Below, one piece after another: positions 10,641 to 20,067 of a stretch of DNA of 64,000 nucleotides (positions within the stretch are counted from its first letter, which is position 1; every line of letters begins with the position of its first letter). Made by a program: the position numbers and the translations under genes. Source of the stretch: Diphasiastrum complanatum (lineage: Eukaryota; Streptophyta; Lycopodiopsida; Lycopodiales; Lycopodiaceae); the NCBI GenBank assembly GCA_029204225.1, contig CM055104.1, positions 21,761,952 to 21,825,951 on the forward strand. The letters are read 5' to 3'. A model generated the notes under the pieces. The model made no database searches. It saw nothing but the letters and a program-made list of their open reading frames with translations, and was not told where the DNA came from.

Positions 10641-11526
10641 TGAGCTGGCTCGAGTTTTTTACTCTCGAACGCAACTGGTCGTCCACCCTGAGTTAGCACA
10701 GCACCTAGTGCAAAGTCGCTAGCATCTGTTTCGACCAAATGGCTGATTGGGGTCGACGACTTTTAAAACTGGTGTTGTAGCTAAGGCTGTTTTGAGAGCA
10801 TCAAAGCTCTCCTGGTGTGCGGACTCCCAAATGAACTCCTTTCCCTTCCCTTTAAGAAGATTTGTCATAGGAACTGCTATCTGAGCATATTCCTTGACAA
10901 ATCGTCTATAATATCCCGCCAAACCAGGAAAGATCTGAAGTTCCAAAATATTCTGAGGTCTCAGCCAACTGAGTATGGCTTTAACCTTATTTGGGTCCAT
11001 CTTAATCCCATCTGACGAGATAATGTGACCCAAAGATGCTACTTCTTCAACGAAGAATTCACACTTGGATTGTTTAGCATAAAGCTTATACTTTCTGAGC
11101 AGTCGAAACACCTTTCTGAGGTGTTTTAGATGCTCGTTCCTCGTTTTGTTGTAGACAAGGATGTCATCTAAAAATACGACCACGAATTTACCCAAGTATG
11201 GTCTGAGGACACTGTTCATCAAGGTCATAAAGGTAGCTAGAGCATTTGTGAGCCCAAATGGCATCACCTTAAACTCATAATGACCGTGACGAGTCCTAAA
11301 AGCTGTTTTCAGGATATCTTCCGATTTTATACGGACTTGATGATATCCCGATCTGAGGTCTATTTTACTGAAAAATTTAGCCCCGTCGAGTTGATCAAAC
11401 AAATCGTCTGCCCAAGGCATAGGGTATTTATTCTTTATTGTGACATTATTGAGGGCTCTGTAATCTACGCAAAGACGCATAGACCCCTCTTTCTTTTTTA
11501 CCAAAAGGACTGGTGAGGCCCATGGT
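10641..11526 (-). pseudogene. Ty3/gypsy RT and RNase H start (family B copy 1)
   Basis: A long open stretch of 261 codons (11504-10719) contains [48 protein letters not shown] and the catalytic [28 protein letters not shown] follows, then, after a small shift at about 10725, the RNase H start ([17 protein letters not shown]). It is cut at about 10640 by the deletion that removes the rest of RNase H and the integrase. F replaces Y in the Y(L/V)DD box (FLDD), a common natural variant. This is one of the better-preserved pol segments in the window. Confidence 0.9.
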
Positions 11527-11537
11527 GAACTACTGGT

Positions 11538-12330
11538 CTAGATTTGGCCTTTCCCAAGATAATCTGTTAACTGCCTAGTTATTTCTTCATCCTCTATTCG
11601 GCTGACCCGATACGGAGGTTTAGAAACAGGTGCTGTACCTGGTACTAGGTTTATTACATGATCTACCTCTCTGCTAGGTGGCAAACCATGTGGCAAATCT
11701 TCAGGAAAAACATCTTTAAATTTAGACAATAAAGTTTCTAATTTACTGATTTTCTGCTGTATAGAACTAGAAATAGAAACTTCAGGAATAAACTGAAAGT
11801 CACATAAGAATACCTGATGGTCGTTGTCTCCGATTAGCTGACAGAGCTCTAAACTGCAGACCATAGGACTGTTGGGAACATCATGCTCCCCATGCAACTG
11901 GATCTCTCGGCCTTTATGCTGAAAGCTGAGGGTGTTCTCCTGATAGTTTCTGTGGAGGGAAGGTCCTAAACTGTAGAGCCAATCTCTCCCGAGAACAATG
12001 TCTGTGCGATCCAGGTGCATAATCTGAAAGTTTATTTCATCTTGGTACCCCTAAATACCAGGATTTAAGTTACTTACCATAGTTTCCCAGATTTTCTTAT
12101 CTTCACCCTTAGCTAGTGAAACTATGTACCTATGCTGACTAGGTACCTCTGGCAGTTTAAGCTTTCTAACCAGGGTGTAGTTGATGAAATTATGGGTTGC
12201 CCCATCATCAACCATAACTCTTACTGACTAGTTACCAACTTTCCCATGCATACGTACTAGGTCATGCGGCCCAAAGCTGAAGGGTCTCGCTAGCATTGCA
12301 GAGGTCAGCTGGCAACAGTGTTCATGATCT
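11538..12330 (-). pseudogene. Ty3/gypsy protease and RT linker (family B copy 1)
   Basis: The protease active-site loop reads VDDGATHNFINYTL near 12200. VSLAKGEDKKIWETMVSNL follows, then after a stop (about 12050) MHLDRTDIVLGRDWLYSLG, then the linker FKDVFPEDLPHGLPPSREVDHVINLVPG. As in family I, the catalytic Asp is followed by Asp. A copy of the same region, without the stop, is at 18965-19310. Confidence 0.84.
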
Positions 12331-12439
12331 TCATGATACACTTTGATCTCGGAAGTTGCCGAGTCACTGGGGAAACTTACAGTCTGAACAAGATGAACTT
12401 GTTTCTTATCTTTTTTATCTTTCTTAGTGAAAGGCCCGA

Positions 12440-13496
12440 TGGGACACTATCTGACTGTGTGTCCCTTGCCCATACACACACAACACAAACGTTCTTGTTT
12501 GGCTTTCTCAGAATCTTCTGGTTTTAAGGGCTGTATGAGTGAAGGGCGTTTCTGAGGAGCTTCACCTTTAAATGTATCTTCTTCCTTTCTTTTTGAAAAT
12601 TTCTTTTTAAATTGAAAGTCTTTCTGAGAAGGCTGCTCAGAAAGGGGCTGCTGTCTCGCTCTCTTCCTACCCACTGAATCATCATAGATTTGAGCATATC
12701 TGAGAGCTTGCTCAAGGGTAGTAGGCGAGTTTCTCTGGACCTCTACTTTATATTAATCTTTGAGGCCTCGGACAAACCCTTTGATTTTTTGATAATCATC
12801 CACATTTTTAATTTTTAAAATTGCTTCTCAGTATTGGATTAGGGACTTGTCCATTACTGTTCTTTCCCAGGCTCTATCAAGTTCATTTTCTGGTAGGAAT
12901 TCTCTTAGGCAAGCTTCTTCAAAGGCTTTCCATGACCGGGGAGTTTGCCCAGTCTCCTGGAGATTTAACCACCACTTATAGGCCATGGGCCCTAAGGAAA
13001 GACTGGCCTCAATTGCTTGCAAATGGTCAGGGGTCTGTTTAAGAGCATGAACGTTCTTCCATTTGTTGAGGAAGGTTTGTAGAATATCTACATTTCTATC
13101 CTTCTCTTCCCCAATAAAAGTAGGAGGCTTTAAATCTTTAAAGACACTGGGGTGAGACCGCAAAGTCTCACCCGAAACTGATGGAAGTGGAGAAGGGGAC
13201 AACTGAGAAGTGGAGGGAAGGCTTCCTTTCGCGGAACTCAAAATCAAGCCTTTGAGTTCAGCGAAAGAGTCATCCACACTGGACTTGAAATTGGCCAGTG
13301 CCAACTTCAGTTCATCCACTTCTGTTACCAAATGGAGGAACTGCTCCTTGGTAACCAATTCGTCGAGTTCTTCGGCGAATTGTTCCTGTTCTTCCATTTG
13401 CATGGGTTCTTTCCCTTTACTGTAAGCCAAGGCTTCTGTTTCAAGTTCGTCGATGCCTCTCTCCGGGGGTTGATCAGGTCCCTAAGGAGTGGTCAT
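12440..13496 (-). pseudogene. Ty3/gypsy gag (family B copy 1)
   Basis: The only nearby ATG is at 13496, but it is followed by a stop at codon 5. The frame is then open from 13481 through an acidic coiled-coil-like region (EELDELVTKEQFLHLVTEVDELKLALANF is one unbroken heptad-like stretch). The capsid-like core follows (PTFIGEEKDRNVDILQTFL, AYKWWLNLQ, AFEEACLREFLPENE). The basic C-terminus ends in a CCHC knuckle (CCVCMGKGH) with a stop just before its last cysteine, at about 12450. Confidence 0.82.
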
Positions 13497-14371
13497 TTTC
13501 AGAACTGAAAAAAAGGTACCTTAACTTCTGAAAAAAAAGTCAGAAAGACTAATTTACAACTGTACAAAGAGGGAAAGATGACTTAGCTATTTCTGAGGAC
13601 TGTACTTCCAAAGAAAATACGAAGAGGAACCCTGTCAGCTCTTCCACTATCAATCCCAGATCTGCTGTCCCAGAAAATCCAAGTTTGAGCTCAAACAATG
13701 TTTCAAATTTCGGGATTTTTGAAGGAAGTTGCTCGCTGGCTTACTAGCAGACCTGTGGCTCTGACAACATTGAATAGAAGGCCGAAAAAAGTGCAAGGAA
13801 AGTCTGAATTTCCTGCTCTCCCCCCCTCGCTGTCTGAGTAGCGGCTCAGTAGGTCCCAAAAAAACGAAATTTGAAGCCAAAACCCTGCCAATTTCCGGAT
13901 TTGAAAGGCCCCCTGCTCGCTGGTCAATTTGCTTTCTCTGACACGAACCCTGCTACAGATAAACAGCCAGGAAGACCCATGCTAGACTTGCATCCCAAAA
14001 ACGCTAGTCCACCAGGTCCCTGCTACTCTGAATCTGATCTAAATTTCAGAGATTGCTTAACCAAAATCAGGCTAAACCCTGAATTTGCAGCGCTGGACCT
14101 GTACATTACTTCCCTTCCAGAATCCGCTCAGATATTAGCAATTTACTCACGGAAATCGGAACTAAATCACTAAAATTCCAGCAATGGACCTATGCTACAA
14201 CACAGCTCTGATTTCCGCTCAGATGGCTCAAGATTGTACTGAGATTTTCTTGTTAGATAGCTGTCTCTACAGCGATTTCTCTCCTCTATGCCTTTCTGAG
14301 AATCTAAGAGATTTTTCCTATATTCTGACAGCTTTCTCTACTGCTGCTACTAAGCTCCCTAGGATGGAGAT
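13497..14371 (-). other. 5' leader of gypsy family B copy 1
   Basis: Untranslated leader between gag and primer site. ORFs seen on either strand (13650-13927 minus, 13871-14390 plus) have no recognisable domain and lie wholly in the leader. I treat them as chance. Confidence 0.6.
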
Positions 14372-14384
14372 GGCTCTGATACCA
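14372..14384 (-). other. Primer-binding site, initiator tRNA-Met
   Basis: On the minus strand this reads TGGTATCAGAGCC, an exact match to the plant tRNA-iMet primer site. It lies one base from the LTR edge at 14386. Confidence 0.92.
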
Positions 14385-14385
14385 G

Positions 14386-14607
14386 TGTAATAGATCCTAA
14401 CACCACAGTAGGGCAAACACTAACTGATCCACCCAACCTTGCCTACTCCCTGATATAGAGTAAGCCCGTCCTAGCCCAGTGTGAGGACTAGTAGCATGCA
14501 ACTGCCAAGTGTCGGCCACGTGTCACTGACGTGGCCGACTGCATGGGGCCCTGTCCTGCTGACAGGGTCCCTAGACTGTGTTAGGCCCGCCATAGCTATG
14601 GAGCGTT
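14386..14607 (-). repeat. 5' LTR of gypsy family B, truncated
   Basis: The first about 220 bases match 9981-10220, with a small deletion and a few substitutions. The match stops where a run of 19 G begins. The outer third of the LTR is missing, so no target duplication can be checked for this element. Confidence 0.87.
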
Positions 14608-14626
14608 GGGGGGGGGGGGGGGGGGG
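14608..14626. repeat. Homopolymer G run (19 G)
   Basis: Nineteen consecutive G lie between the truncated family B LTR and sequence that becomes the family I leader. It may be a real junction tract or an assembly or sequencing artefact. Confidence 0.75.
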
Positions 14627-14633
14627 TTGAAGG

Positions 14634-14777
14634 TGTTAGAAATCCATAAATCATAATATGGATGGACAGACTAGGATTCGAACCCAGGACCTCCCTTATA
14701 CCGGATGGGATGCTCTACCACTGAGCTATCCACCCTGTTTGATAGTTCTCTCTAGAGTGTGGATTGATATTCCAACA
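14634..14777 (-). repeat. TRIM 3' LTR (144 bp)
   Basis: The plus-strand ends are TGTTAGAAATCC and ATATTCCAACA. It differs from the other LTR at its first base and at two positions inside the tRNA-like domain, giving about 98% identity and a fairly recent insertion. The purine tract adjoins its right side (14778 on). Confidence 0.9.
14663..14735 (-). ncRNA. tRNA-like domain in TRIM 3' LTR
   Basis: The 73-nt minus-strand sequence folds as a cloverleaf. The acceptor stem is GGGTGGA with TCTGTCC (seven pairs, three of them G-T). The D stem is GCTC/GAGC. The T stem is CTGGG/CCTAG with the loop TTCGAAT, and a discriminator A follows. The A box reads TAGCTCAGTGG and the B box GGTTCGAATCC, both matching pol III promoter consensus. 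The anticodon stem has only four pairs (TCCC/GGGA) around an 11-nt loop, so it is not a decoding tRNA. I call it tRNA-derived, not a tRNA gene. Confidence 0.82.
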
Positions 14778-14790
14778 CTCCCCCTCAAGC
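14778..14790 (-). other. TRIM polypurine tract
   Basis: On the minus strand this reads TTGAGGGGGAG just before the 3' LTR start TGTTGG. Confidence 0.75.
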
Positions 14791-14880
14791 CACACTTGGT
14801 TGGGGTCCTAGCTGTCATCTGCCCTACAACTTGGGCCACCTAACCATGGCTTTGACACCATGAACTGTTAGGTCTAACTT

Positions 14881-14893
14881 GGCTCTAATACCA
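14881..14893 (-). other. TRIM primer-binding site
   Basis: On the minus strand this reads TGGTATTAGAGCC, one base from the tRNA-iMet site. It is flush with the 5' LTR. A second similar stretch, TGGTGTCAAAGCC, is 20 bases further in (14848-14860). Confidence 0.85.
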
Positions 14894-15037
14894 AGTTAGA
14901 AATCCATAAATCATAATATGGATGGACAGACTAGGATTCGAACCCAGGACCTCCCTTATACCGGATGGGATGCTCTGCCACTGAGCTATCCGCCCTGTTT
15001 GATAGTTCTCTCTAGAGTGTGGATTGATATTCCAACA
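14894..15037 (-). repeat. TRIM 5' LTR (144 bp)
   Basis: Same length as the 3' LTR. Its inner edge at 14894 is flush with the primer site. The first plus-strand base is A instead of T, so the LTR's terminal CA reads CT in this copy. Confidence 0.9.
14923..14995 (-). ncRNA. tRNA-like domain in TRIM 5' LTR
   Basis: Same fold as the 3' LTR copy, with two differences: the acceptor is GGGCGGA, which turns a T-G pair into C-G, and the D loop is AGTGGCA. A and B boxes are intact. In this position a pol III transcript would start in the 5' LTR and cross the primer site, interior and 3' LTR. The minus strand has no run of four T anywhere from 14995 to 14634. Confidence 0.82.
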
Positions 15038-15042
15038 GAAGG

Positions 15043-15366
15043 CTGGCCGCCAGCTGGCAGGTTTGCTGGTAGGTGGCCAGGATTGCTCAAGTGGAGGCCT
15101 AGGTGGCAAGGTAACGCCACATGGCAGTGGGTAGGCAAGCATGGAGAGGGAGGCATGCCTCTCCTATGCAAGTTTTCATGAGAAGATGAGGTGGAGGTGG
15201 TGGTGCATCCTTCTTCTTGCTCTCTCTTATTCCTAATGGCAGCCATGGACAATACCATTTGGATTGTAAAGAGCCAGCAAGATTAGTCTTGTATCTACCT
15301 TCCTTGAGTTGCTCTTGATCTTCTTCAATTCTCTCTTTCTTAATTCACCTCTCTTGCTCTTAAGAT
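15043..15366 (+). other. 5' leader of gypsy family I copy 2, truncated
   Basis: It matches the family I leader (reverse complement of about 4547-4870), including the stretch just before gag. The 5' LTR and primer site are missing: the leader is cut at the G run, and the TRIM was inserted a few bases from that cut (GAAGG target site). Confidence 0.75.
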
Positions 15367-16310
15367 ATGGATCCTAATCCTACCACACAGCCCATGTCTC
15401 CTGCTCATGAGGTAACGGCATCTACCTATACCATGGATTATGATGCTTTATTGCTTGCAATTAACAATCTACAGCAACAGATTGTTAATTTGCAATCAAA
15501 ACACTCTCGGGATCAGCATGATTTGAAGGAGTTGACGCAGCTAAGGCAATTGGTGCATCAACCCGGCTGGGGGAAAAGAAGGATAGAACCCTGGAGGTGG
15601 TCTTGTTGTGGATCGATCAATGAAATTCGCACTTTTCCATTCACGATTCTTCCGACGACAACAAGATCAATCTAGCTGTCATGTACCTGCGAGGTAAAGC
15701 TTTCACGTGGTGGCAAGATTTGAGGGGTAAGCCTGAAGTTCCTTTGAATTGGAAAGATGTTAGTAAGGCCTTTAAGGCGGCCTTCCTTCCTATTCTTGAT
15801 GATTTTGAATTCTATCGTCAATATGCAACGATCCATATGGGGAACCGGCCCCTAGATCAGTATTTACAAGAATTTCAGGAGGTCTATTCTCGTTTTGCAA
15901 CTAGAATAGATCCTCTTTTAGTAAAGTTGCATTTTATTCTTGGTTTTCAAGAGACTATCAGCTAGAGGTCAGAAGGAACCAGCCTCTTGCCCTCAAGGAT
16001 GTTGTTCGCTTCGCCAAGATATACGATGATACTCGTATAGTGGCCAAGCCTGATACTGGTGCCTTGCCCGACATAAAGTGTAAGAAGCCTTTCTTTCCAA
16101 AGAAATCGAAAGATAAGGCAAAAGATGGGTCTTTGGGTTCTGGTAAATCGAAGAAAAGATCTACCTTGGACCAGGAAACCTTTATGAAAGTCAGAAGTGA
16201 CGATTTGTGCTTTGTTGCATGGAACCAAGTCATGTCGCGGAGGAATGTCCGAAGAAACGGAAAGCTAAAGGGGCATCTTTTAAGACGCCAGATAACTCTA
16301 GCATATGTAG
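15367..16310 (+). pseudogene. Ty3/gypsy gag (family I copy 2)
   Basis: The ATG at 15367 opens MDPNPTTQPMSPAHE, nearly identical to copy 1. The capsid-like core is at 15681-15965 (GKAFTWWQDLRGKPEVPLNW, FKAAFLPILDDFEFYRQ). The lysine-rich tail is at 16040-16190, and the zinc-knuckle region at 16205-16250 (CMEPSHVAEECPKK, first Cys frame-split). Stops and frameshifts near 15590, 15965 and 16200 disable it. Confidence 0.88.
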
Positions 16311-17021
16311 TGTAGATCTTTCCTTTGCTGGTAATTTTGTATGTGAGCATTGTTGTTTAACACGGTTGTTTTTGGGCCCCACGACCTCATTCGGATGAAG
16401 GGGGTTGTAGGTGGCCACACCATAATAGTTTATTTGATGATGGTTCCACACACTATTTTATTAACGCTAATTTGTTGCAGAAGCTAAGGGTGGAAACAAG
16501 GCAAAGTAGCCACCGATACACAGTGAAGCTGGCAACAGGAGCGGAAAGCCAAGTTTGGGACCGGATAGTCCCATGTCTACCGATTTAGATTCAAGCCTAT
16601 AAGGATAAATTAGACATTCACATTATGAATCTAGATAGGGTAGATGTAATACTTGGAAAGGAGTGGTTCTATGAGAGGAACGAGTCTATGAAGAGAAACT
16701 ATGTAACTCACAGTTTGTCGTAGCGGCTCACTCATAGAATTAAATGGAAATGTTGATATTTCTAATCCGTATATGCTTTCTGCTTAGAAATAGTTAAATG
16801 TATGGATGTTGAGGATTGTAATTCTTACTTATGTTGGTTAAAAGACTTTACCTATCATGAAGAGAGTAATTTGCAATTTTACAATCTCCAAATGAAATTA
16901 ATGTCTAATAACCTAAAGCAAGAAAATTCACTAGAAGGTGAAATCTTTAGGAAACTTAGGCAAGAATTTAACGATGTGTTTCCTGAGCAGCTTCCTAAGG
17001 GTCTTGCCCCCTCTAGGGGTG
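16311..17021 (+). pseudogene. Ty3/gypsy protease and RT linker (family I copy 2)
   Basis: The loop LFDDGSTHYF lies at about 16430, followed by VKLATGAESQVWD and RVDVILGKEWF. The RT linker is at 16802-17021 (FNDVFPEQLPKGLAPSRGV). The frame then jumps at about 17022 directly to the integrase zinc finger, so RT and RNase H (about 1.4 kb) are deleted. Copy 1 retains the missing part. Confidence 0.86.
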
Positions 17022-17925
17022 TCGGAGTGGAAAGGTTTGTGTGCCAGAAAATGATGACATTAAGGCCCAAATCCTGCATGAATGTCATGACAGCCCGTGT
17101 GCAGGGCACCCTGGCTCACAAAGGCCGCTTGACTTAATAAAATTGGCCAAACTTAAAAAGTCGAGTGGAGGCATATGTTCGCAAGTGTGGACAATGCCAG
17201 GTTAATAAAGTTGAAAGACTTAAGGTAGCTGGTTTACTAATGCCCTTGGAAATTCCCGAAAGAAGTAAATTTCCATGGACTTTGTGGTTGGGCTACCTCA
17301 GACGAGGAAGCAAAACGATGCTACTTGGGTTATAGTTGACAGGTTAACCAAAATGGCGCAATTCATACCAACCAAGCAAATTGTCAAAGCTTTTGAACTT
17401 GCTCAACTTTTCGTGGAAAAGTTGTTCAGGTTGTTTGGTTTGCCGAATGACATTGTTAGTGATCGAGATCCTAAGTTCACTAGCAAATTCTGGCAGGCGG
17501 TCTTTGAGAAATTAGAAGACCACATTATGTAGGGGATCATCAGATCATCCCGAATCGGATGGTCAGACAGAGAGGATGAACCAGTCGATGGAAAGGTACC
17601 TTACAATGATTGAGTTTGCATATAAAGCAGCAGTAGATTTCCTGCATGATATGCAAGAAATGTTGCTTGTTGCTCGCAATAACGTAAAAATGGCTCAGGA
17701 TAGGGCCCAGTTTTACGCAAATCAAAAGCGACAACCTAGGGTCTTTGAGGAGGGGGCTTGGGTATATCTTAGAATCCCAAAAGACTCTAAGGTATTAAAG
17801 ACTTATCACCTTGTTATGCGAGACCATTCCTTATAGTAAGGAAACTCCATCGGAATGCTTATCAGCTGGAACTTCCTCAAGGTGTTAAGATTCATCCAGT
17901 TTTTCACATTAGTCGTTTGAAGGAA
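17022..17925 (+). pseudogene. Ty3/gypsy integrase (family I copy 2)
   Basis: HHCC remnants (CMNVMTARVQGTLAH, frame-shifted) precede a good core frame at 17275-17532 (MDFVVGLPQTRKQNDATW, VIVDRLTKMAQFIPTKQ, SDRDPKFTSKFWQ). DGQTERMNQ follows, then a jump inside EFAYKAAVDF to the C-terminal domain (VKMAQDRAQFYANQKR, EEGAWVYLRIP). It ends with IHPVFHISRLKE and meets family B copy 2 tail to tail at 17925/17926. Confidence 0.86.
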
Positions 17926-18964
17926 CTCTGTTTGACCGTCCGTCTGTGGATGGTCGGTAGTACTCATGTTTAGTTTAGTATGGAGATGATGGAATACTGC
18001 CCTCCAAAAATTTCCATTAAACTTACTGTCCCGGTCGTTGACCATGCCGGAAGGTAGACCGTACAATTTAAAGAGCCCATCTACAAACAACCTCGCTAAC
18101 TCTCGAGCTCTTACGGTTGTTTTGGTCGGAATAAAGTGAGCCATTTTGGTTATATGGTCAACTGTGACCCATATAGCGTCATTACCCTTTTGTGTTTTAG
18201 GCAGGCCTACTATAAAATCCATGGAGATACTCTCCCATTTACCAGCTGGTATATCTAAGAGCTGTAGCAACCCTCCTGCCTTTAAACGCTCTGCTTTATT
18301 TACCTGACATTTCTGGCAATTGGTTATATATTGCCTACGAAGAAGCTCATAGGTCTTTTGAATGCCTGGGTGCCCCGCACTAGGACTGTCATGACACTCA
18401 TATAGGACCTGCTGCCTATAATCCTCTGAATTGGGGACACATACTCTATCTCTATAGAGCAAGTACTCATCTTGAACGGAATATTGTTTCCATTTGAATC
18501 CTTGAGTCAACTGACCCTTAATCACTGGGGCTTGCTTGGGTAATACAGGCTCAGAATCCTCAACGTCATTTGACGTATACTCGGACTCATCATCCTCAAC
18601 GGAAGTTGCCGTATTCTTGGATGAACTGGCACCAGCCCCGAGAACTGGTTCTGGAGTCTGTAACTGTATGCTCTGGACTGAATTCTAGATAGTAGAGAAG
18701 AATGCATCATGCTGGCACTTCCCTCTCAAGGACTCGAGTAACTCACTACGAATCTGAGTAAAACTCAGCTCGTTTATCATAGGCATTCTACTAAGTGCAT
18801 CTACTATTGTGTTGAATTTCCCCCATCTATATCTTATAGACATATCAAATAAGCTACTTCTTCAATGAATAATTCACACTTAGGTTTCTTAGCATGAAGC
18901 TTATGCTTTCTAAGCAGTCGAAACACCTTTCTGAGGTGTTTAAGATGCTCCTTCCTCGTTTTTC
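17926..18964 (-). pseudogene. Ty3/gypsy RNase H end and integrase (family B copy 2)
   Basis: The minus-strand frame has VDALSRMPMINEL (end of RNase H), then LYECHDSPSAGHPG and CQKCQVNKAERL (HHCC), MDFIVGLPKTQKGNDAIW, VDHITKMAHFIP, VNDRDSKFNGNFW and STTDHPQTDGQTE. It breaks right after DGQTE. At 18840-18964 there is only a stub of RT (SLCKHKLH-like, KKPKCEL-like after frame correction), so most of RT and RNase H is deleted. It supplies the integrase that family B copy 1 lacks. Confidence 0.85.
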
Positions 18965-19345
18965 ATCTTGATACCCCTGAATACCAAGATTCAAATTACT
19001 TACCATAGTTTCCCAAATTTTTTTGTCTTCACCCTTGGCTAAAGAAACTATGTACCTATGCTGACTAGGTACTTCTGGAAGTCTGAGTTTTTTAACTAGG
19101 GTGTAGGTGATGAAATTATGGGTTGCCCCATCATCAACCATGACTCTGACTGATTGGTTCCCATGCATACGTACTAGGTCATGTGGCCCAAAACTGAAGG
19201 GTCTTGCTAGCATTGCAGAAGTTAGTTGGCAACAGTCTTCATGATCTTCATGAAACACTTTTATCTCAGAAGCTGCCACGTCACTTGGGAAACTCACTGT
19301 CTGAACAATGATACCAGTGTTAGAGGTCTCAACACCACAGTAGGG
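18965..19345 (-). pseudogene. Ty3/gypsy protease (family B copy 2)
   Basis: Reads SFGPHDLVRMHGN, VMVDDGATHNFITYTLVKKL and VSLAKGEDKKIWETMVSNL, closely matching 12050-12330. Upstream at about 19317 it joins LTR-edge-like sequence (ACCAG then TGTTAG...CACCACAGTAGGG) that resembles the inner end of the family B LTR at 14386. Gag and leader are therefore deleted. Confidence 0.83.
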
Positions 19346-20067
19346 CTAAAAGTTACTCTCACCATCAATGGTTGATGTCTCTTGTTGGGATGATCTAAAG
19401 AAGCTCCTGATGGATCCCGAAAGAGTTGTCATATGCGTAGATCATGATCCACTGTGGGTATAGTGTAGAATCACCCTCACCCTAGGAATGACTAGTTTGG
19501 TCGATTGTTGACGTTGTCTCTAAGTACGGTGTATGTGAGGGATGTTGATCTCATCCTTTAACTTTGACTATGTCTCTTCTGTGGGACGTCTCTTGGAAAA
19601 GAATGAGGTGATCTACTATTGTATTTGGTGGAAGTCTCTGGAGCCACATAACTCTCTTCTCAAGCTGAATCTTTCATATAGTAACAAGGCCACACATTGT
19701 TGCTCCTCATATATCGTGATAGTTGTAGGTGTAGTTGGATGACTATGAAACAAGCAATAGTATCTTCCTTTGATCTTGTAGTAAACCGGACATCTGAAGA
19801 GAAAATGCTCCTCTGATTTGATCTCCCCAAGAGAACATAAGTGACAAATACGGTTTCTCTTAGGGATATGCTAGAAACAATCAATCTCCCTCTCCCAGCA
19901 TCATTCCTCCCAAAAGCCACAATCCATGGTATGTAAATGACGATCCTAAAAGTAGCTTCTGTTTGCAAGGGAGTCACTACTAATTTGCTTGAATGATCAT
20001 GTAGGAAATGGTTATATTTAAGCCTTGAGCATGGTTATATTTAATTTTGAATCATGGTTATACTTGG
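19346..20067 (-). pseudogene. LINE fragment C
   Basis: Read in corrected frames on the minus strand, it contains the LINE C-terminal zinc motif (CHLCSLGEIKSEEHFLFRCP, about 19850-19790). TPLQTEATFR lies upstream of this motif. It aligns with LINE B around 22050-22130. RT motifs are absent. It is broken by frameshifts. Confidence 0.72.

Larger units (their letters stand above)
14634..15037 (-). mobile_element. Complete TRIM element with tRNA-like LTRs (404 bp)
   Basis: Two 144-bp direct repeats (14634-14777 and 14894-15037) flank a 116-bp interior. They differ at three positions. The ends are TGTTAG...CCAACA. The 5-bp sequence GAAGG stands immediately outside each end (14629-14633 and 15038-15042), a target-site duplication. 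A primer site abuts one LTR and a purine tract the other, so the element reads on the minus strand. It has no coding capacity, which is the definition of a TRIM (terminal-repeat retrotransposon in miniature); movement would need proteins from another element. Each LTR carries a tRNA-like domain with pol III promoter boxes. The nearest known parallel is Cassandra, whose LTRs carry a 5S-rRNA promoter. Structural evidence is strong; the pol III role is inferred. Confidence 0.9.

Noticed and set aside
14663-14995. Two tandem functional tRNA genes
   Set aside because: The T arm, D arm and acceptor are good, but the anticodon loop is 11 nt with a 4-bp stem, and both copies sit at the same place in LTRs of one TRIM. 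They are tRNA-like, not decoding tRNAs.
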